A stretch of DNA of 64,000 nucleotides, from assembly GCA_902493855.1 (NCBI GenBank), contig CABUQV010000001.1, forward strand, positions 1 through 64,000, given 5' to 3'. Source of the DNA: an uncultured Collinsella sp. (GTDB lineage Bacteria > Actinomycetota > Coriobacteriia > Coriobacteriales > Coriobacteriaceae). Positions 1 through 8,415 of this stretch are shown piece by piece (the stretch's first letter is position 1; every line of letters begins with the position of its first letter). Below the pieces are notes generated by a model. The model saw only the letters and a list, made by a program, of their open reading frames with translations. It was not told the DNA's origin and made no database searches. The translations under genes and the position numbers were made by a program.

Positions 1-292
1 CAGTATTTTTCACTCTTTTTCTCATTGTGTCAGAGTTTTTCACCGTATAAAGCCATCTACCTTGTGGTTTTGCTGTTAATCAAGTTTGACCATTCTTGAT
101 ACTATTTGATTTAATCTGAACTTAACTACCGTTTACAGGCGAAAATCAACCGTTCGCCGGCGACGGCGACGCAAAATGAAGAAAGCTTGCATGGGGTTGA
201 CATGGGAAACCCCCTCATCAAGAATACGGGCGGATTAAAAAGGGGTACGAGATACCCAAAGCGCGCTGCGCCCGGCCTTAGGGAGGTGTGCC
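1..292. other. AT-rich upstream region with no gene
   Basis: I see no supported coding sequence here. The first ~130 bases are AT-rich with T-runs, consistent with the end of a neighbouring transcript. An 11-base word CTACCGTTTAC at 126-136 recurs in front of several catabolic operons in this window. The mgtA promoter lies at 197-225. Confidence 0.5.
197..225 (+). promoter_or_regulatory. Probable sigma-70 promoter of mgtA
   Basis: A perfect -35 TTGACA (197-202) is followed after 17 bases by AAGAAT (220-225), which matches 4 of 6 bases of the -10 consensus. Transcription would start near 232 and give a leader of about 300 nt before mgtA. Assignment is by consensus only. Confidence 0.5.
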
Positions 293-364
293 ATGGAAGG
301 CAGTCCTAGTCGAAAAACCTGCATGTCGCCCTCGGCACGCCACGAGGATTCCCCGCTCGCATAA
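293..364 (+). CDS. 23-aa upstream ORF (leader peptide) of mgtA
   Basis: This short ORF begins ATG at 293 behind a strong Shine-Dalgarno (GGAGGT, 282-287, spacing 5) and ends TAA at 362-364. The peptide begins MEGSPSRKTCMSPSARHEDS; it is polar, has three prolines and resembles no family I know. Its codons 7-13 cover the 5' strand (311-329) of a 19-bp stem whose 3' strand (468-486) ends in a U-tract, so translation should open that stem. Salmonella mgtA is also controlled by a leader peptide (MgtL), but this one has no visible sequence similarity to it. Existence as a translated ORF is inferred from the ribosome binding site and placement. Confidence 0.55.
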   Translation: MEGSPSRKTCMSPSARHEDSPLA

Positions 365-486
365 ACGCCAGCAGCCGATCGCTGTCACTCATTCACGAGC
401 ACAAGCACCATAAAACTCACCACAAAGCTGCCTGTCCTCTTTACGGGGATTCGCGAGCATGACGTGAGCGACATCTAGGTTTTTTG
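311..486 (+). promoter_or_regulatory. Structured leader RNA / attenuator of mgtA
   Basis: Bases 311-329 pair with 468-486 (18 of 19 positions, two of them G-U). The A-tract at 313-317 faces the T-tract at 480-485, as in an intrinsic terminator with a 138-nt loop. Smaller hairpins lie inside, for example CCTCG/CGAGG (330-347) and CAGC/GCTG around 380-395. The upstream ORF runs through the 5' strand. I could not match it to the M-box or another Mg riboswitch consensus from memory. Function in Mg-dependent attenuation is inferred. Confidence 0.5.
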
Positions 487-533
487 AAGCAAATACGACA
501 CGTACGCTAACTCCCTTCAACAAGGAGGACCCT

Positions 534-3302
534 ATGCTGATGCTCAAAACCGCCACGGTTCTCAAAGCCATCTCCAAGCGCCGCCGCACGGCGCGCCCTG
601 CCGCTCACACCGGCCTGTCCAAGAACACCATATTCGCCGCCACCCATAGCGCCGAGGACGCTCTCGTACTGCTTGACGCCACGGCAAACGGCCTCACCGC
701 CGAGCAGGCAACCGAGCGCCTGGACGCCTCCGGCCCCAACACCATCGAGGCACTGACCAAGACACTCGCCCGCCGCATCGCTGACGCGTTCATCGATCCC
801 TTCGCCGGCATCCTCGCCGCGCTCGCGCTGGTCTCGCTCTACATCGACGTGCTCTCCGTGCCCGAGCCGCAGCGCGATCCCTCCACGGTCATCGTTATCG
901 GCATCATGCTGCTGGTATCGGGCGGCATGAAGTTTATCCAGGAGGCCCGCAGCGGCAATGCGGCCGAGGCCCTTAAGGACCTGGTCTCCAACACTTGCAC
1001 CGCCCTGCGCGACGGTAAGTGCATCGAGATCCCCTTCGACGAGCTCGTCCCCGGCGATATGATCCGCCTCTCTGCCGGCGATATGGTGCCGGCAGATGCC
1101 CGCATCATCACCGCGCGCGACCTGTTTGTGATCGAGTCCGCACTCACCGGCGAGAGCGAGGCCGTCGAGAAGACCACCGCCGTCACTGTCGTCGAGGGTG
1201 CCGACAGCTCCGCGCTGCCACTCTCCGCCTGCAAGAACATCGTCTTTACCGGCACCTCCGTACAAAACGGCACCGCCATGGCGCTTGTCGTTGCCACCGG
1301 CTCGGACACCTACCTGGGCGGCATCGCCAAGATGCTCAACGGGCGCGGCGAAAAGAGCGCGTTTGACCGCGGTGTCTCGAGCGTCTCCATGTTGCTCGTA
1401 CGTCTCATGCTCGTTATGGCTCCGGCCGTCTTTGCCATCAATGCCGCCACCAAGGGCAACGTCATCGACGCACTGCTGTTCGCCACGAGCGTGGCCGTGG
1501 GCATCACGCCGCAGATGCTTCCCGTCATCGTGACCACGAGCCTGTCGCAGGGCGCCAAGGACCTCGCCCGTCGTCAGGTTATCGTCAAGGAGCTGCCGGC
1601 AATCCAAAACCTCGGCGCGATGGACGTCCTGTGCTGCGACAAGACCGGCACCCTCACCGAAGACCGCATCGTGCTCGAGCGCTACCTCAACACCGACGGC
1701 AACGAGGACGCACGCGTGCTGCGCCATGCGTTTTTGAACAGCTTCTTCCAGACCGGCCTCAAAAACCTTATCGACCTGGCCGTTATCGACCGTGCCGACG
1801 TGACGTCCTCGACCGTCGTGCCCGATTCCATGCTGGGCCAGAGCCTGCGCGACCGCTATACCAAGGTCGACGAGGTTCCCTTCGATTTTTCGCGCCGTCG
1901 CCTGAGCGTAGTTGTCGCCGATGCCCAAGGCAAAACCCAGATGGTCACCAAGGGAGCTGCCGAGGAAATGCTCGATATCTGCTCCTTTGTCGAGGTCGAT
2001 GGCATCGCCCAGCCGCTCACCGAAGATAAGCTCTCCCAGATTCGCCAGCAGGTCGCTGGGCTCAATGCCGAGGGCCTACGCGTAATTGCCGTGGCGCAGA
2101 AGACCAATCCGCGCTGCGTGGGCGAGTTTGGCATTGCCGACGAATGCGACATGGTGTTGATGGGCTTTTTGGCCTTCCTCGATCCGCCCAAGGCGAGTGC
2201 CGCGGGCGCCGTCGCCACCCTCGAGGCCAAGGGCGTGGCGGTCAAGGTCCTGACCGGCGACAACGATCGCGTCGCCGCCACCGTCTGCGAGCAGATCGGT
2301 ATCGACGCGAGCAATGTCTTGCTGGGCTCCGAGATCGATGCGCTCGATGACGCCGAGCTTGCCGAGCGCGCCGAGAAAACCCATCTGTTCGCCAAGCTCT
2401 CGCCGCTGCAGAAAGTGCGCCTGGTGCGCGTCATGCGCGAGCTGCTCGGCCACACCGTGGGCTTTATGGGCGACGGCATCAACGACGCCGCCGCCATGCG
2501 CGCGAGCGATTGCGGCATCTCGGTCGATTCGGCCGTCGACATTGCCAAGGAATCCGCCGATATCATCTTGCTTCAGAAGGACCTGGGCGTGCTCGAGCGC
2601 GGCATCATCGAAGGCCGCCGCACCTACGGCAACCTGCTCAAGTACCTCAAGACCACGGTGAGCTCCAACTTTGGCAACGTGCTGTCCGTGACCGTCGCGA
2701 GCCTGTTCCTGCCGTTTTTGCCCATGAGCGCCCTGCAGCTGGTGCTGCTGTCGCTCGTCTACGAGATCGTGTGCATCGCGCTGCCGTGGGATACCGTCGA
2801 CGACGCCTGGACTGCTCATCCGCGCGCCTGGGACGCCGCGTCCATCAAGGGCTTTATGCTCGAGTTGGGCCCCGTGAGTTCGCTGTTTGACATCGTGACC
2901 TTCGCCGCACTCTTCTTTGTGGTGTGCCCCGCCGCCGTGGGCGCAAGCTGGTCCGAGCTTGCCGCCGCGGGCAACGTCGCGGGTATGACGACTTTCGCCG
3001 CAATCTTCCAGAGCGGCTGGTTTGTCGAGTCCATGTGGTCACAGACACTCGTGATCCACATGCTGCGCTCCCCGCATCTGCCGAGCCTGCGCGACCACGC
3101 CGCGCCCGCCCTGTGCGTTCTCACCGTACTGGGCCTGGCGCTCGTCACTTGGCTACCGGCAAGCCCCATCGCCGATGCGCTCGGCCTTACGACGCTGCCC
3201 ACGAGCTTTTTCGCACTGCTCGTCGGCATAGTTACCGCCTACATCGCGCTCACCCAGCTAGCAAAGCGTCGCTACATCGCCCGCCACGGCGAGCTGCTGT
3301 GA
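534..3302 (+). CDS. mgtA: Magnesium-translocating P-type ATPase
   Basis: This 922-aa protein is a P3B-type ATPase that imports Mg2+ across the membrane using ATP. Visible motifs, in order: TGES actuator loop (205-208), phosphorylated aspartate in DKTGT (D369), TGDN (574-577) and the hinge GDGIND (646-651). Hydrophobic helices lie around residues 85-135, 275-335 and throughout the C-terminal third. Length matches MgtA/MgtB. The ATG at 534 has AAGGAGG at 522-528. It is monocistronic between a structured leader and a bidirectional terminator. Expression is probably induced by low Mg2+ through the leader, but that is inferred. Other Mg-related genes lie at 42.6-51 kb. Confidence 0.95.
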   Translation: MLMLKTATVLKAISKRRRTARPAAHTGLSKNTIFAATHSAEDALVLLDATANGLTAEQATERLDASGPNTIEALTKTLARRIADAFIDPFAGILAALALVSLYIDVLSVPEPQRDPSTVIVIGIMLLVSGGMKFIQEARSGNAAEALKDLVSNTCTALRDGKCIEIPFDELVPGDMIRLSAGDMVPADARIITARDLFVIESALTGESEAVEKTTAVTVVEGADSSALPLSACKNIVFTGTSVQNGTAMALVVATGSDTYLGGIAKMLNGRGEKSAFDRGVSSVSMLLVRLMLVMAPAVFAINAATKGNVIDALLFATSVAVGITPQMLPVIVTTSLSQGAKDLARRQVIVKELPAIQNLGAMDVLCCDKTGTLTEDRIVLERYLNTDGNEDARVLRHAFLNSFFQTGLKNLIDLAVIDRADVTSSTVVPDSMLGQSLRDRYTKVDEVPFDFSRRRLSVVVADAQGKTQMVTKGAAEEMLDICSFVEVDGIAQPLTEDKLSQIRQQVAGLNAEGLRVIAVAQKTNPRCVGEFGIADECDMVLMGFLAFLDPPKASAAGAVATLEAKGVAVKVLTGDNDRVAATVCEQIGIDASNVLLGSEIDALDDAELAERAEKTHLFAKLSPLQKVRLVRVMRELLGHTVGFMGDGINDAAAMRASDCGISVDSAVDIAKESADIILLQKDLGVLERGIIEGRRTYGNLLKYLKTTVSSNFGNVLSVTVASLFLPFLPMSALQLVLLSLVYEIVCIALPWDTVDDAWTAHPRAWDAASIKGFMLELGPVSSLFDIVTFAALFFVVCPAAVGASWSELAAAGNVAGMTTFAAIFQSGWFVESMWSQTLVIHMLRSPHLPSLRDHAAPALCVLTVLGLALVTWLPASPIADALGLTTLPTSFFALLVGIVTAYIALTQLAKRRYIARHGELL

Positions 3303-3347
3303 CGCGCGACCCATCAAGCGGTCAAAAAGTCCCGCCTCAAATTAAAC

Positions 3348-3384
3348 CGCCCCCATTTCCTGTGCTAAGGAAATGGGGGCGCTT
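3348..3384. terminator. Bidirectional intrinsic terminator between mgtA and the ROK kinase
   Basis: A perfect 13-bp stem (3348-3360 with 3369-3381) encloses an 8-nt loop. It is followed by CTTT on the plus strand and by a TTTAATTT tract on the minus strand. It can end mgtA and the convergent ROK gene. Confidence 0.85.
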
Positions 3385-3427
3385 TACGCCGGCCTTTATC
3401 TTTTTCGACAGCCTCGTTTGGCTCGCG

Positions 3428-4339
3428 CTACACCAGACGCATGGCCTCCTGGACAGCACCGTAAAGGTTGGCGTCGTTGCCGAGCTCGGCCACCTTTATC
3501 TGCGGCACAGGAATGCCAGCAAGGGTCCCTTCGTAACTCGCGAGGGCCAGCGGCATCTGCGCACGCAGGGCATCGACGAGCTCGGGATGGCACGAGATGC
3601 CGCCTGCGATCACAAAGACCTCGGGGTCGAGCACGGCCTGCAGGTTGATGAGCTGTCCGTCAAATGCGCGAGCGTAGCGGTCGAGCGCGCGCTGCGCCGC
3701 TATGTCGCCATCCGCGATCCACTCAAAGACGCGGCGGCCGTCCACCGGAGAATCCGCAGGCAGGCCCTTCTCGGCAACGGCGGCATCGCGGAGCGCGCGC
3801 CAACCGCCCGAGCCCGCAAAGGAGTTTTCCATGCTCGCGGCAGTCGTGGCATCGTTGCGCAAGAAGCTGAACTCGCCTGCAAAGCAGTGCGCTCCGCGCA
3901 GGACCTTGCCGTCGATGACGATACCGCCGCCGATGCCCGTGCCGATAGCGAGCACCACGCCAAAACGCGTCCCGCGCAGAGCGCCAGCCGCATACTCACC
4001 GAGTGCACAGCACTTACCGTCGTTATTGACGGCAACCGGCACCCCCAGCGCCTCGCGCATGAGCTTTCCCAGTGGGCAGCCGTCCATAAACGTGAGCGCA
4101 CCGCCGCGATGGATCGTTCCCGTGACATCTCCCTCGTAAATACCGCCGGGTGCGCTCACGCCTACGGCGCTCACGCGCTCACGGTACGGCTCGACGAGCC
4201 CGATCAACGCCGAAACGGTCTCCTCAGCCGTGGTAAAGCCCGTCGGCAGGCTCCCGCGCTCGCGGATGGAAAAATCCTCGCCCAGCACAGCCCATTTAAC
4301 GGCCGTACCGCCCACATCGATTCCAAAGAACTCCTGCAT
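3428..4339 (-). CDS. ROK-family sugar kinase (glucokinase / beta-glucoside kinase-like)
   Basis: This 303-aa cytoplasmic protein belongs to the ROK family, which phosphorylates hexoses or beta-glucosides with ATP. The N-terminal phosphate loop IDVGGTAVKW (8-17) and the second ATP motif IGTGIGGG are clear. The catalytic aspartate lies in NNDGKCCALGEY. The CxCGxxGC zinc motif typical of many ROK kinases is absent; the region after AGEFSF carries no cysteine cluster, as in BglK-type kinases. The start has GAGGGG five bases upstream. It is the last gene of an apparent operon with the MFS transporter and the DUF5060 glycosidase, so it may phosphorylate a sugar they release. The exact substrate cannot be read. 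Confidence 0.85.
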   Translation of the reverse strand: MQEFFGIDVGGTAVKWAVLGEDFSIRERGSLPTGFTTAEETVSALIGLVEPYRERVSAVGVSAPGGIYEGDVTGTIHRGGALTFMDGCPLGKLMREALGVPVAVNNDGKCCALGEYAAGALRGTRFGVVLAIGTGIGGGIVIDGKVLRGAHCFAGEFSFLRNDATTAASMENSFAGSGGWRALRDAAVAEKGLPADSPVDGRRVFEWIADGDIAAQRALDRYARAFDGQLINLQAVLDPEVFVIAGGISCHPELVDALRAQMPLALASYEGTLAGIPVPQIKVAELGNDANLYGAVQEAMRLV

Positions 4340-4447
4340 ATTCGCCCCTCACATGCCATAGCCCCGAACGCGCATCGCCGCGACCACCACAGGGGCTGCC
4401 CTTATGATGGTCGTGCAGCAAATCGCGCCCGGAGCCGATTATCTCTA

Positions 4448-5983
4448 TTAATACGCCTCTACTTTAGTCAGACGAAGCAACATATACTGCTTACTAGGGA
4501 GGTCGATGCGGAACTTGCCCTCAAAGGTTCCGGGAAGCTCTTCCTCCGTCATGTCCCATGTGTCCACGACATTCACCTTGTAACGAGCGCCCGCCTCGCC
4601 CTCAAACTCACGATACGCCGGACGGTTGAACCCAAAGTACATAAGGACATCGGCAGTCCCGTGGCCATGATCGTTGGACATACAGGTGACATCCCAGGTA
4701 AACGTACCGTCAAGGATGCCGACCTCATCGGGCACCCAGTCAAAATCGGCCGGCAGCGCCTCCATGTAGCGACGGCAAAAGCCAATGCGATCGGGCGAAT
4801 CGCCGTAGAGCTTGCCGCCGTGCGCCCACCACAGCTTGGGTCCGCGGTCGACGTAGGTCTCACCGTGGGTCACATAACCGCCACGCAAACTGCCCTCCCA
4901 AAAACGACGTACGAGTTCCTGAGCGGTCAGGTTACCCCAGCCCCAGTTGATGTTGCCCTCATAGCCGACCTCGTCGATCAAAACCGGCTTGCTATACTGC
5001 GCGCGCAGCATGGTGACGTCCTCGGCTGTGTTCTTGAGGTCGCACCTCTGGTAGCTCACGTGCGTAATCCACGGATGACTGTGGTCAAAGATCTCACGGC
5101 AATTGTGGATACTGCGCAGATGACCATACGGGTCGTTCGCCATGATGATACGGGCATAGCGGTCCCAGTCCTCGGCCGGCTTCCACGGCATAAGGTCCCA
5201 CTCATTGGCGAGGCTCCACCAAATGTTCTTGTATGCCGAGAAGCGACGAGCGACATACGTCAGGTAGAAAATATCCTCCTCGCGCGTCATACGAGAGAAG
5301 CCCCAGTCCTCAGGCTTGTCATACGGATGCAAAACGATGAGATCCGCCTGGATACCCAGCTCGTCAAGCTGCTCGATGCGGTGCTCGAGGTTTTCCCAAA
5401 ACGGCTCATAGAAGCGAAAATGGTCGAAATCGCCCTTCTCGCCTTCATAGGCATACATCGCTGGGTCCTCAACGTTATAGTCGTAGAACTTGGGGAAGAC
5501 GCACATGCGGATCTTGTTAAAAGGTGCCTCTGCGAGCGTCTCGAGCGTCTGCTCCTGCAGCTGAACATCCTGGTTGGTCCAGGCATAGCATGTGGTGCCA
5601 AAGGGCAGGTAGCGCGTTCCATCCTCGTAGGCAAAGTTGAAATCCTCGTCGGTAATGAACGGAGCTCCGTGGGCGAGCACATCCTTTGCCAGCAGCACGC
5701 GACCATGATTGGCGCCCGTGGCGGGCACGGCCTCAAAAGAGCCGGCGGCACCATCGAGCTCGGGGTCATTGGAGATCACCGTGTAGTTCCAGACACCGGC
5801 ACTCTCGGGCATAAAGTTGATTCCGTAGCAGCCATTGCCCTTGTAGAAGCCATGGACCTCAAAGCTGTCCTGGCCATCCGCGCGGTCAAATCGCGCCGAC
5901 AGCTCGACTTCGACATAGGGATTGCCGGCCGCAGTGCCCGCGAGCTCGAGCTTAAACACCTTGTACTGCTCGACGATAGTCAT
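4448..5983 (-). CDS. DUF5060/DUF4038/DUF5605-type glycoside hydrolase
   Basis: This 511-aa protein has an N-terminal beta-sandwich like DUF5060 (about 1-90), a TIM-barrel of the apiosidase-like DUF4038 clan (about 110-430) and a C-terminal beta domain like DUF5605. Probable catalytic glutamates are E261 in SLANEW and E338 in LIDEVGYEG, matching clan A acid/base and nucleophile positions. There is no signal peptide, so it acts on imported glycosides in the cytoplasm. The ATG at 5983 has GGAGG seven bases upstream. It lies downstream of the MFS transporter and upstream of the ROK kinase on the same strand. Which sugar it removes cannot be told from sequence. Confidence 0.75.
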   Translation of the reverse strand: MTIVEQYKVFKLELAGTAAGNPYVEVELSARFDRADGQDSFEVHGFYKGNGCYGINFMPESAGVWNYTVISNDPELDGAAGSFEAVPATGANHGRVLLAKDVLAHGAPFITDEDFNFAYEDGTRYLPFGTTCYAWTNQDVQLQEQTLETLAEAPFNKIRMCVFPKFYDYNVEDPAMYAYEGEKGDFDHFRFYEPFWENLEHRIEQLDELGIQADLIVLHPYDKPEDWGFSRMTREEDIFYLTYVARRFSAYKNIWWSLANEWDLMPWKPAEDWDRYARIIMANDPYGHLRSIHNCREIFDHSHPWITHVSYQRCDLKNTAEDVTMLRAQYSKPVLIDEVGYEGNINWGWGNLTAQELVRRFWEGSLRGGYVTHGETYVDRGPKLWWAHGGKLYGDSPDRIGFCRRYMEALPADFDWVPDEVGILDGTFTWDVTCMSNDHGHGTADVLMYFGFNRPAYREFEGEAGARYKVNVVDTWDMTEEELPGTFEGKFRIDLPSKQYMLLRLTKVEAY

Positions 5984-6020
5984 GATAACGCCTCCAAGTT
6001 AAGCGATTGAATAGTCGGAG

Positions 6021-6052
6021 TCCGTCGGGCAACACGAACGCAGCCCGACGGA
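6021..6052. other. Intercistronic hairpin between MFS and glycosidase genes
   Basis: A perfect 10-bp stem TCCGTCGGGC / GCCCGACGGA with a 12-nt loop sits in the MFS-glycosidase gap. No U-tract follows on the minus strand, so it may stabilise or process the mRNA rather than end it. Confidence 0.55.
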
Positions 6053-6070
6053 ATGAAAGAGAGTGGCAAA

Positions 6071-7363
6071 TTACTTGGCGCTCTTGATGAGCGCGATGGA
6101 CACATAGCCCACGGCGATGAGCACGATGGAGATTGGGAACGCCATGAAATAGGAGCCGGTGGCGACAACGATTGCCGAGGTCACGATGGGGCCAAGGATC
6201 TGACCGATGGTGTTGGCGATATTGAGGATGCCCAGGTCCTTGCCGGCGTTCTTCTTATCGGGCAGAACATCGACATTGAGCGCCTGGTCCACGGAAGAGT
6301 AGATACCGTAGCCAAGTCCGGCGAGCAGAGCAAATCCGTACATGCCGATAACGGACTTAAGTAGCCAGGGCAGGGCGATACCGATACACATCATAATCGT
6401 TGCGACGAGGATGATAGGCTTGCGGCGGCCGATCTTGTCGGAGATGGCGCCCGAGGTAAGCGAGGCGACAAGCGACACGACCATGATCACGACGGACATA
6501 CTCGAAAGAACTGCGCCGGCTTCTGCCACGGGAAGACCGATGTACTTCTCGAGGATGTAGAGCTGATAGCCGTTGATGCAGAAGTAACCGAAGATGAGGA
6601 GCAGACGGCCAAAGAGCGCCAGATAAAAGTCGCGGCAGTTCTTGGTGGGCGGAACGAACATGAGCAGCAGCGACTTGAGATTGAGCTTCTCAGACTGCTC
6701 GCCCTCGTCAAGAGCGGCAGACTTCTCGCGCGGCCAAATGATGACGGCGAGGATGCCGGTCAGCAACCAAGAGACCGTGCCGATGATAAAGCCAGGAACT
6801 GGGTTGGAGAGGAACTGCGTACCGATGATGGTGCCAATCGACTGGCCGGCCGTTGCGCCGCCGCCATAGAATGCGGAGAGCGTGCCGCGCTTGTTAAGCG
6901 GGATGCGGTCGGAAAGCACGGCAACAGCAGGGGCAAGCATGCAGTTGAGGCCAATCTGCAGCACGCACCAGGAGGCGACGATCATGGGAAGTGTGGTCGC
7001 GACCGAAGTGCTCCAGAAAGCACAGCCGCAGATAAAACCGCCGAGAACGATAAACGGTGTGCGCTTGCCAAAGCGGCTGTGGCAGCGGTCGGAAAGCGCG
7101 CCGAAAACGAGATTTGAGAACAGGGCGAAGATCGAACCGACCGAGTTCATCGCCGCGAGAATTGCCTCGGGCTGGCCAATATTAAGGCCGTTAAAACGCT
7201 CGGGGAACAAGACGTTGGAGCCGATTGTTCCCGACATCATCCACATGATTCCGAAGATGATAAAGCCGATCATAAAGCGCCATGTCTCGGTTTTGGTCAT
7301 GGGCTTTCCGGTATCGGGGGCGATGGCGTTCTCGTCAATCGCCGCGGCGGTTTGATTTGCCAT
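6071..7363 (-). CDS. MFS sugar/glycoside transporter
   Basis: This 430-aa protein has twelve predicted membrane helices and belongs to the major facilitator superfamily. The loop 2-3 signature reads GALSDRCHSRFGKRTPF, a pattern seen in GPH/SLC45-like sugar:cation symporters. It probably imports the glycoside hydrolysed by the downstream DUF5060 enzyme. The ATG at 7363 has AGAGAGGA seven bases upstream. It is first in the operon MFS - glycosidase - ROK kinase. Two palindromes in the divergent promoter region with the TetR gene suggest TetR repression with substrate release. Substrate unknown. Confidence 0.8.
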   Translation of the reverse strand: MANQTAAAIDENAIAPDTGKPMTKTETWRFMIGFIIFGIMWMMSGTIGSNVLFPERFNGLNIGQPEAILAAMNSVGSIFALFSNLVFGALSDRCHSRFGKRTPFIVLGGFICGCAFWSTSVATTLPMIVASWCVLQIGLNCMLAPAVAVLSDRIPLNKRGTLSAFYGGGATAGQSIGTIIGTQFLSNPVPGFIIGTVSWLLTGILAVIIWPREKSAALDEGEQSEKLNLKSLLLMFVPPTKNCRDFYLALFGRLLLIFGYFCINGYQLYILEKYIGLPVAEAGAVLSSMSVVIMVVSLVASLTSGAISDKIGRRKPIILVATIMMCIGIALPWLLKSVIGMYGFALLAGLGYGIYSSVDQALNVDVLPDKKNAGKDLGILNIANTIGQILGPIVTSAIVVATGSYFMAFPISIVLIAVGYVSIALIKSAK

Positions 7364-7487
7364 GGGATAGATCCTCTCTGTGATGGAATGCGCGAGGGCG
7401 CTCGTGCACCAAGGGTCAAGGGGTCAAACCCGCTGGATGCGGCGGCCGTGGAATGGGGTACAGCTGCTCGCGAGCGCCTGTTGGGTT

Positions 7488-7511
7488 GTTACTTACTAAC
7501 TAGTAAGTAAC
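7488..7511. promoter_or_regulatory. TetR-type operator 1
   Basis: Perfect inverted repeat with 11-base arms (GTTACTTACTA / TAGTAAGTAAC) around two central bases. It lies just before the shared -10 region. Binding by the adjacent TetR protein is inferred. Confidence 0.65.
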
Positions 7512-7532
7512 TCCACGACCTGTATAATACGC

Positions 7533-7550
7533 TTACTAAGTACTTAGTAA
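7533..7550. promoter_or_regulatory. TetR-type operator 2
   Basis: Perfect 18-base palindrome TTACTAAGTACTTAGTAA, sharing the TTACTNA/TNAGTAA half-sites of operator 1, on the other side of the TATAAT. Two sites flanking one promoter suit autoregulation plus control of the MFS operon. Confidence 0.65.
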
Positions 7551-7670
7551 CCTATAAGAGCGGTAAACGGTTGTTTTGAGCCGCTGAACGGCTGAGGTAA
7601 GCTATGGGGGTATACAAAAGGCATTTGGCGGCAATACTCGAGCCGCCCTAAATAAGGCAGCGCGATTTAT

Positions 7671-8312
7671 ATGGACACTCAGAAAACTCCCACACCCGCG
7701 GCAAAGAAACGCAGCGCTGCGGCGCAGGAACGCCTTGACCAGATTGTTTCGGCGGCCGTGCGGCTTATCAACGCGCGCGGCTTTAACGGCATGTCGCTCC
7801 AGGCGGTAGCCGACGAGGTGGGCATCACCCAGGCGGGCGTGCTGCACTACGTGGGCAGCAAGCACGGGCTTTTGGTCGAGGTGATCCATCGCTATTACGA
7901 TCGCAGCTCAGCCTTAGACGACTATCTCTCCCTCTTTCATCCTGGCGGGGCATTTGAGGGCCAGAGCCCCAAGATTCCCGAATACTGCCGTCTGCTCGTG
8001 GCGGAGAACAACAGTCAGCCCGAGCTCGTCATGCTCTTCCAGATGCTCAATACCGAGGCCATGAGCACGGAGAGCCCCCTGCACGAGTATTTCAACGACC
8101 GCTCGCGCGGAGCTATCGAGCCCGAGCCCGATGTTAACTGGAGCGTTCCCGAGGGAATCGACGCCACCGAAGCCATCTCGTGCGCGCTGGCGGCGATGTA
8201 CGGATTGGAAGGCCGTTGGGTGGCGCGACCCGACGAGATCGACTATCCCGCCGAGTGGTCTAAGTTCGAGGACATCCTCTTTCCCCTTCCCCTCTGGGAG
8301 GGCTACCGTTAA
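7671..8312 (+). CDS. TetR-family transcriptional regulator
   Basis: This 213-aa protein has an N-terminal TetR helix-turn-helix at about residues 20-75, including LQAVADEVGITQAGVLHYVG, where the recognition helix is followed by the usual KxxLL motif. The C-terminal ligand domain is divergent. The ATG at 7671 has only a weak ribosome binding site (AAGG far upstream). It is transcribed divergently from the MFS-glycosidase-kinase operon, and two palindromes between them are the likely operators. The inducer is probably the transported sugar or glycoside; that is inference. Confidence 0.85.
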   Translation: MDTQKTPTPAAKKRSAAAQERLDQIVSAAVRLINARGFNGMSLQAVADEVGITQAGVLHYVGSKHGLLVEVIHRYYDRSSALDDYLSLFHPGGAFEGQSPKIPEYCRLLVAENNSQPELVMLFQMLNTEAMSTESPLHEYFNDRSRGAIEPEPDVNWSVPEGIDATEAISCALAAMYGLEGRWVARPDEIDYPAEWSKFEDILFPLPLWEGYR

Positions 8313-8362
8313 GAGCGGCGGTATGCAATCGCCATTACCAACCGCAACGGCTGTGTCGATAC

Positions 8363-8393
8363 AAAAAGGTCCGGGCTACCACCCGGGCCTTTT
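8363..8393. terminator. Bidirectional terminator between TetR and GH140-like genes
   Basis: The stem GGTCCGGG (8368-8375) pairs with CCCGGGCC (8382-8389), with one G-U. An A5 run precedes and a T4 run follows, so it can stop transcripts from both sides. Confidence 0.75.
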
Positions 8394-8415
8394 CTCTTGC
8401 GTTATTCCGTTTTCC

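Larger units (their letters stand above)
7364..7670. promoter_or_regulatory. Divergent promoter region between MFS and TetR genes
   Basis: This 307-base gap contains two palindromes (listed separately). Between them lies TATAAT (7523-7528) on the plus strand, which also reads TATTAT on the minus strand, so both genes could fire from overlapping -10 elements. A GGTAAACGG word lies at 7562-7570. No coding sequence is supported. Confidence 0.6.

Noticed and set aside
232..533. M-box or Mn (yybP-ykoY) riboswitch in the mgtA leader
   Set aside because: The conserved core words of those classes as I remember them are not present; only the long-range stem and the short ORF are supported.
2924..6010. 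Very long open frame on the plus strand across mgtA 3' end, ROK and glycosidase genes
   Set aside because: It is the antisense shadow of minus-strand genes in GC-rich DNA; no ribosome site or domain is visible, and the minus-strand products are clear family members.
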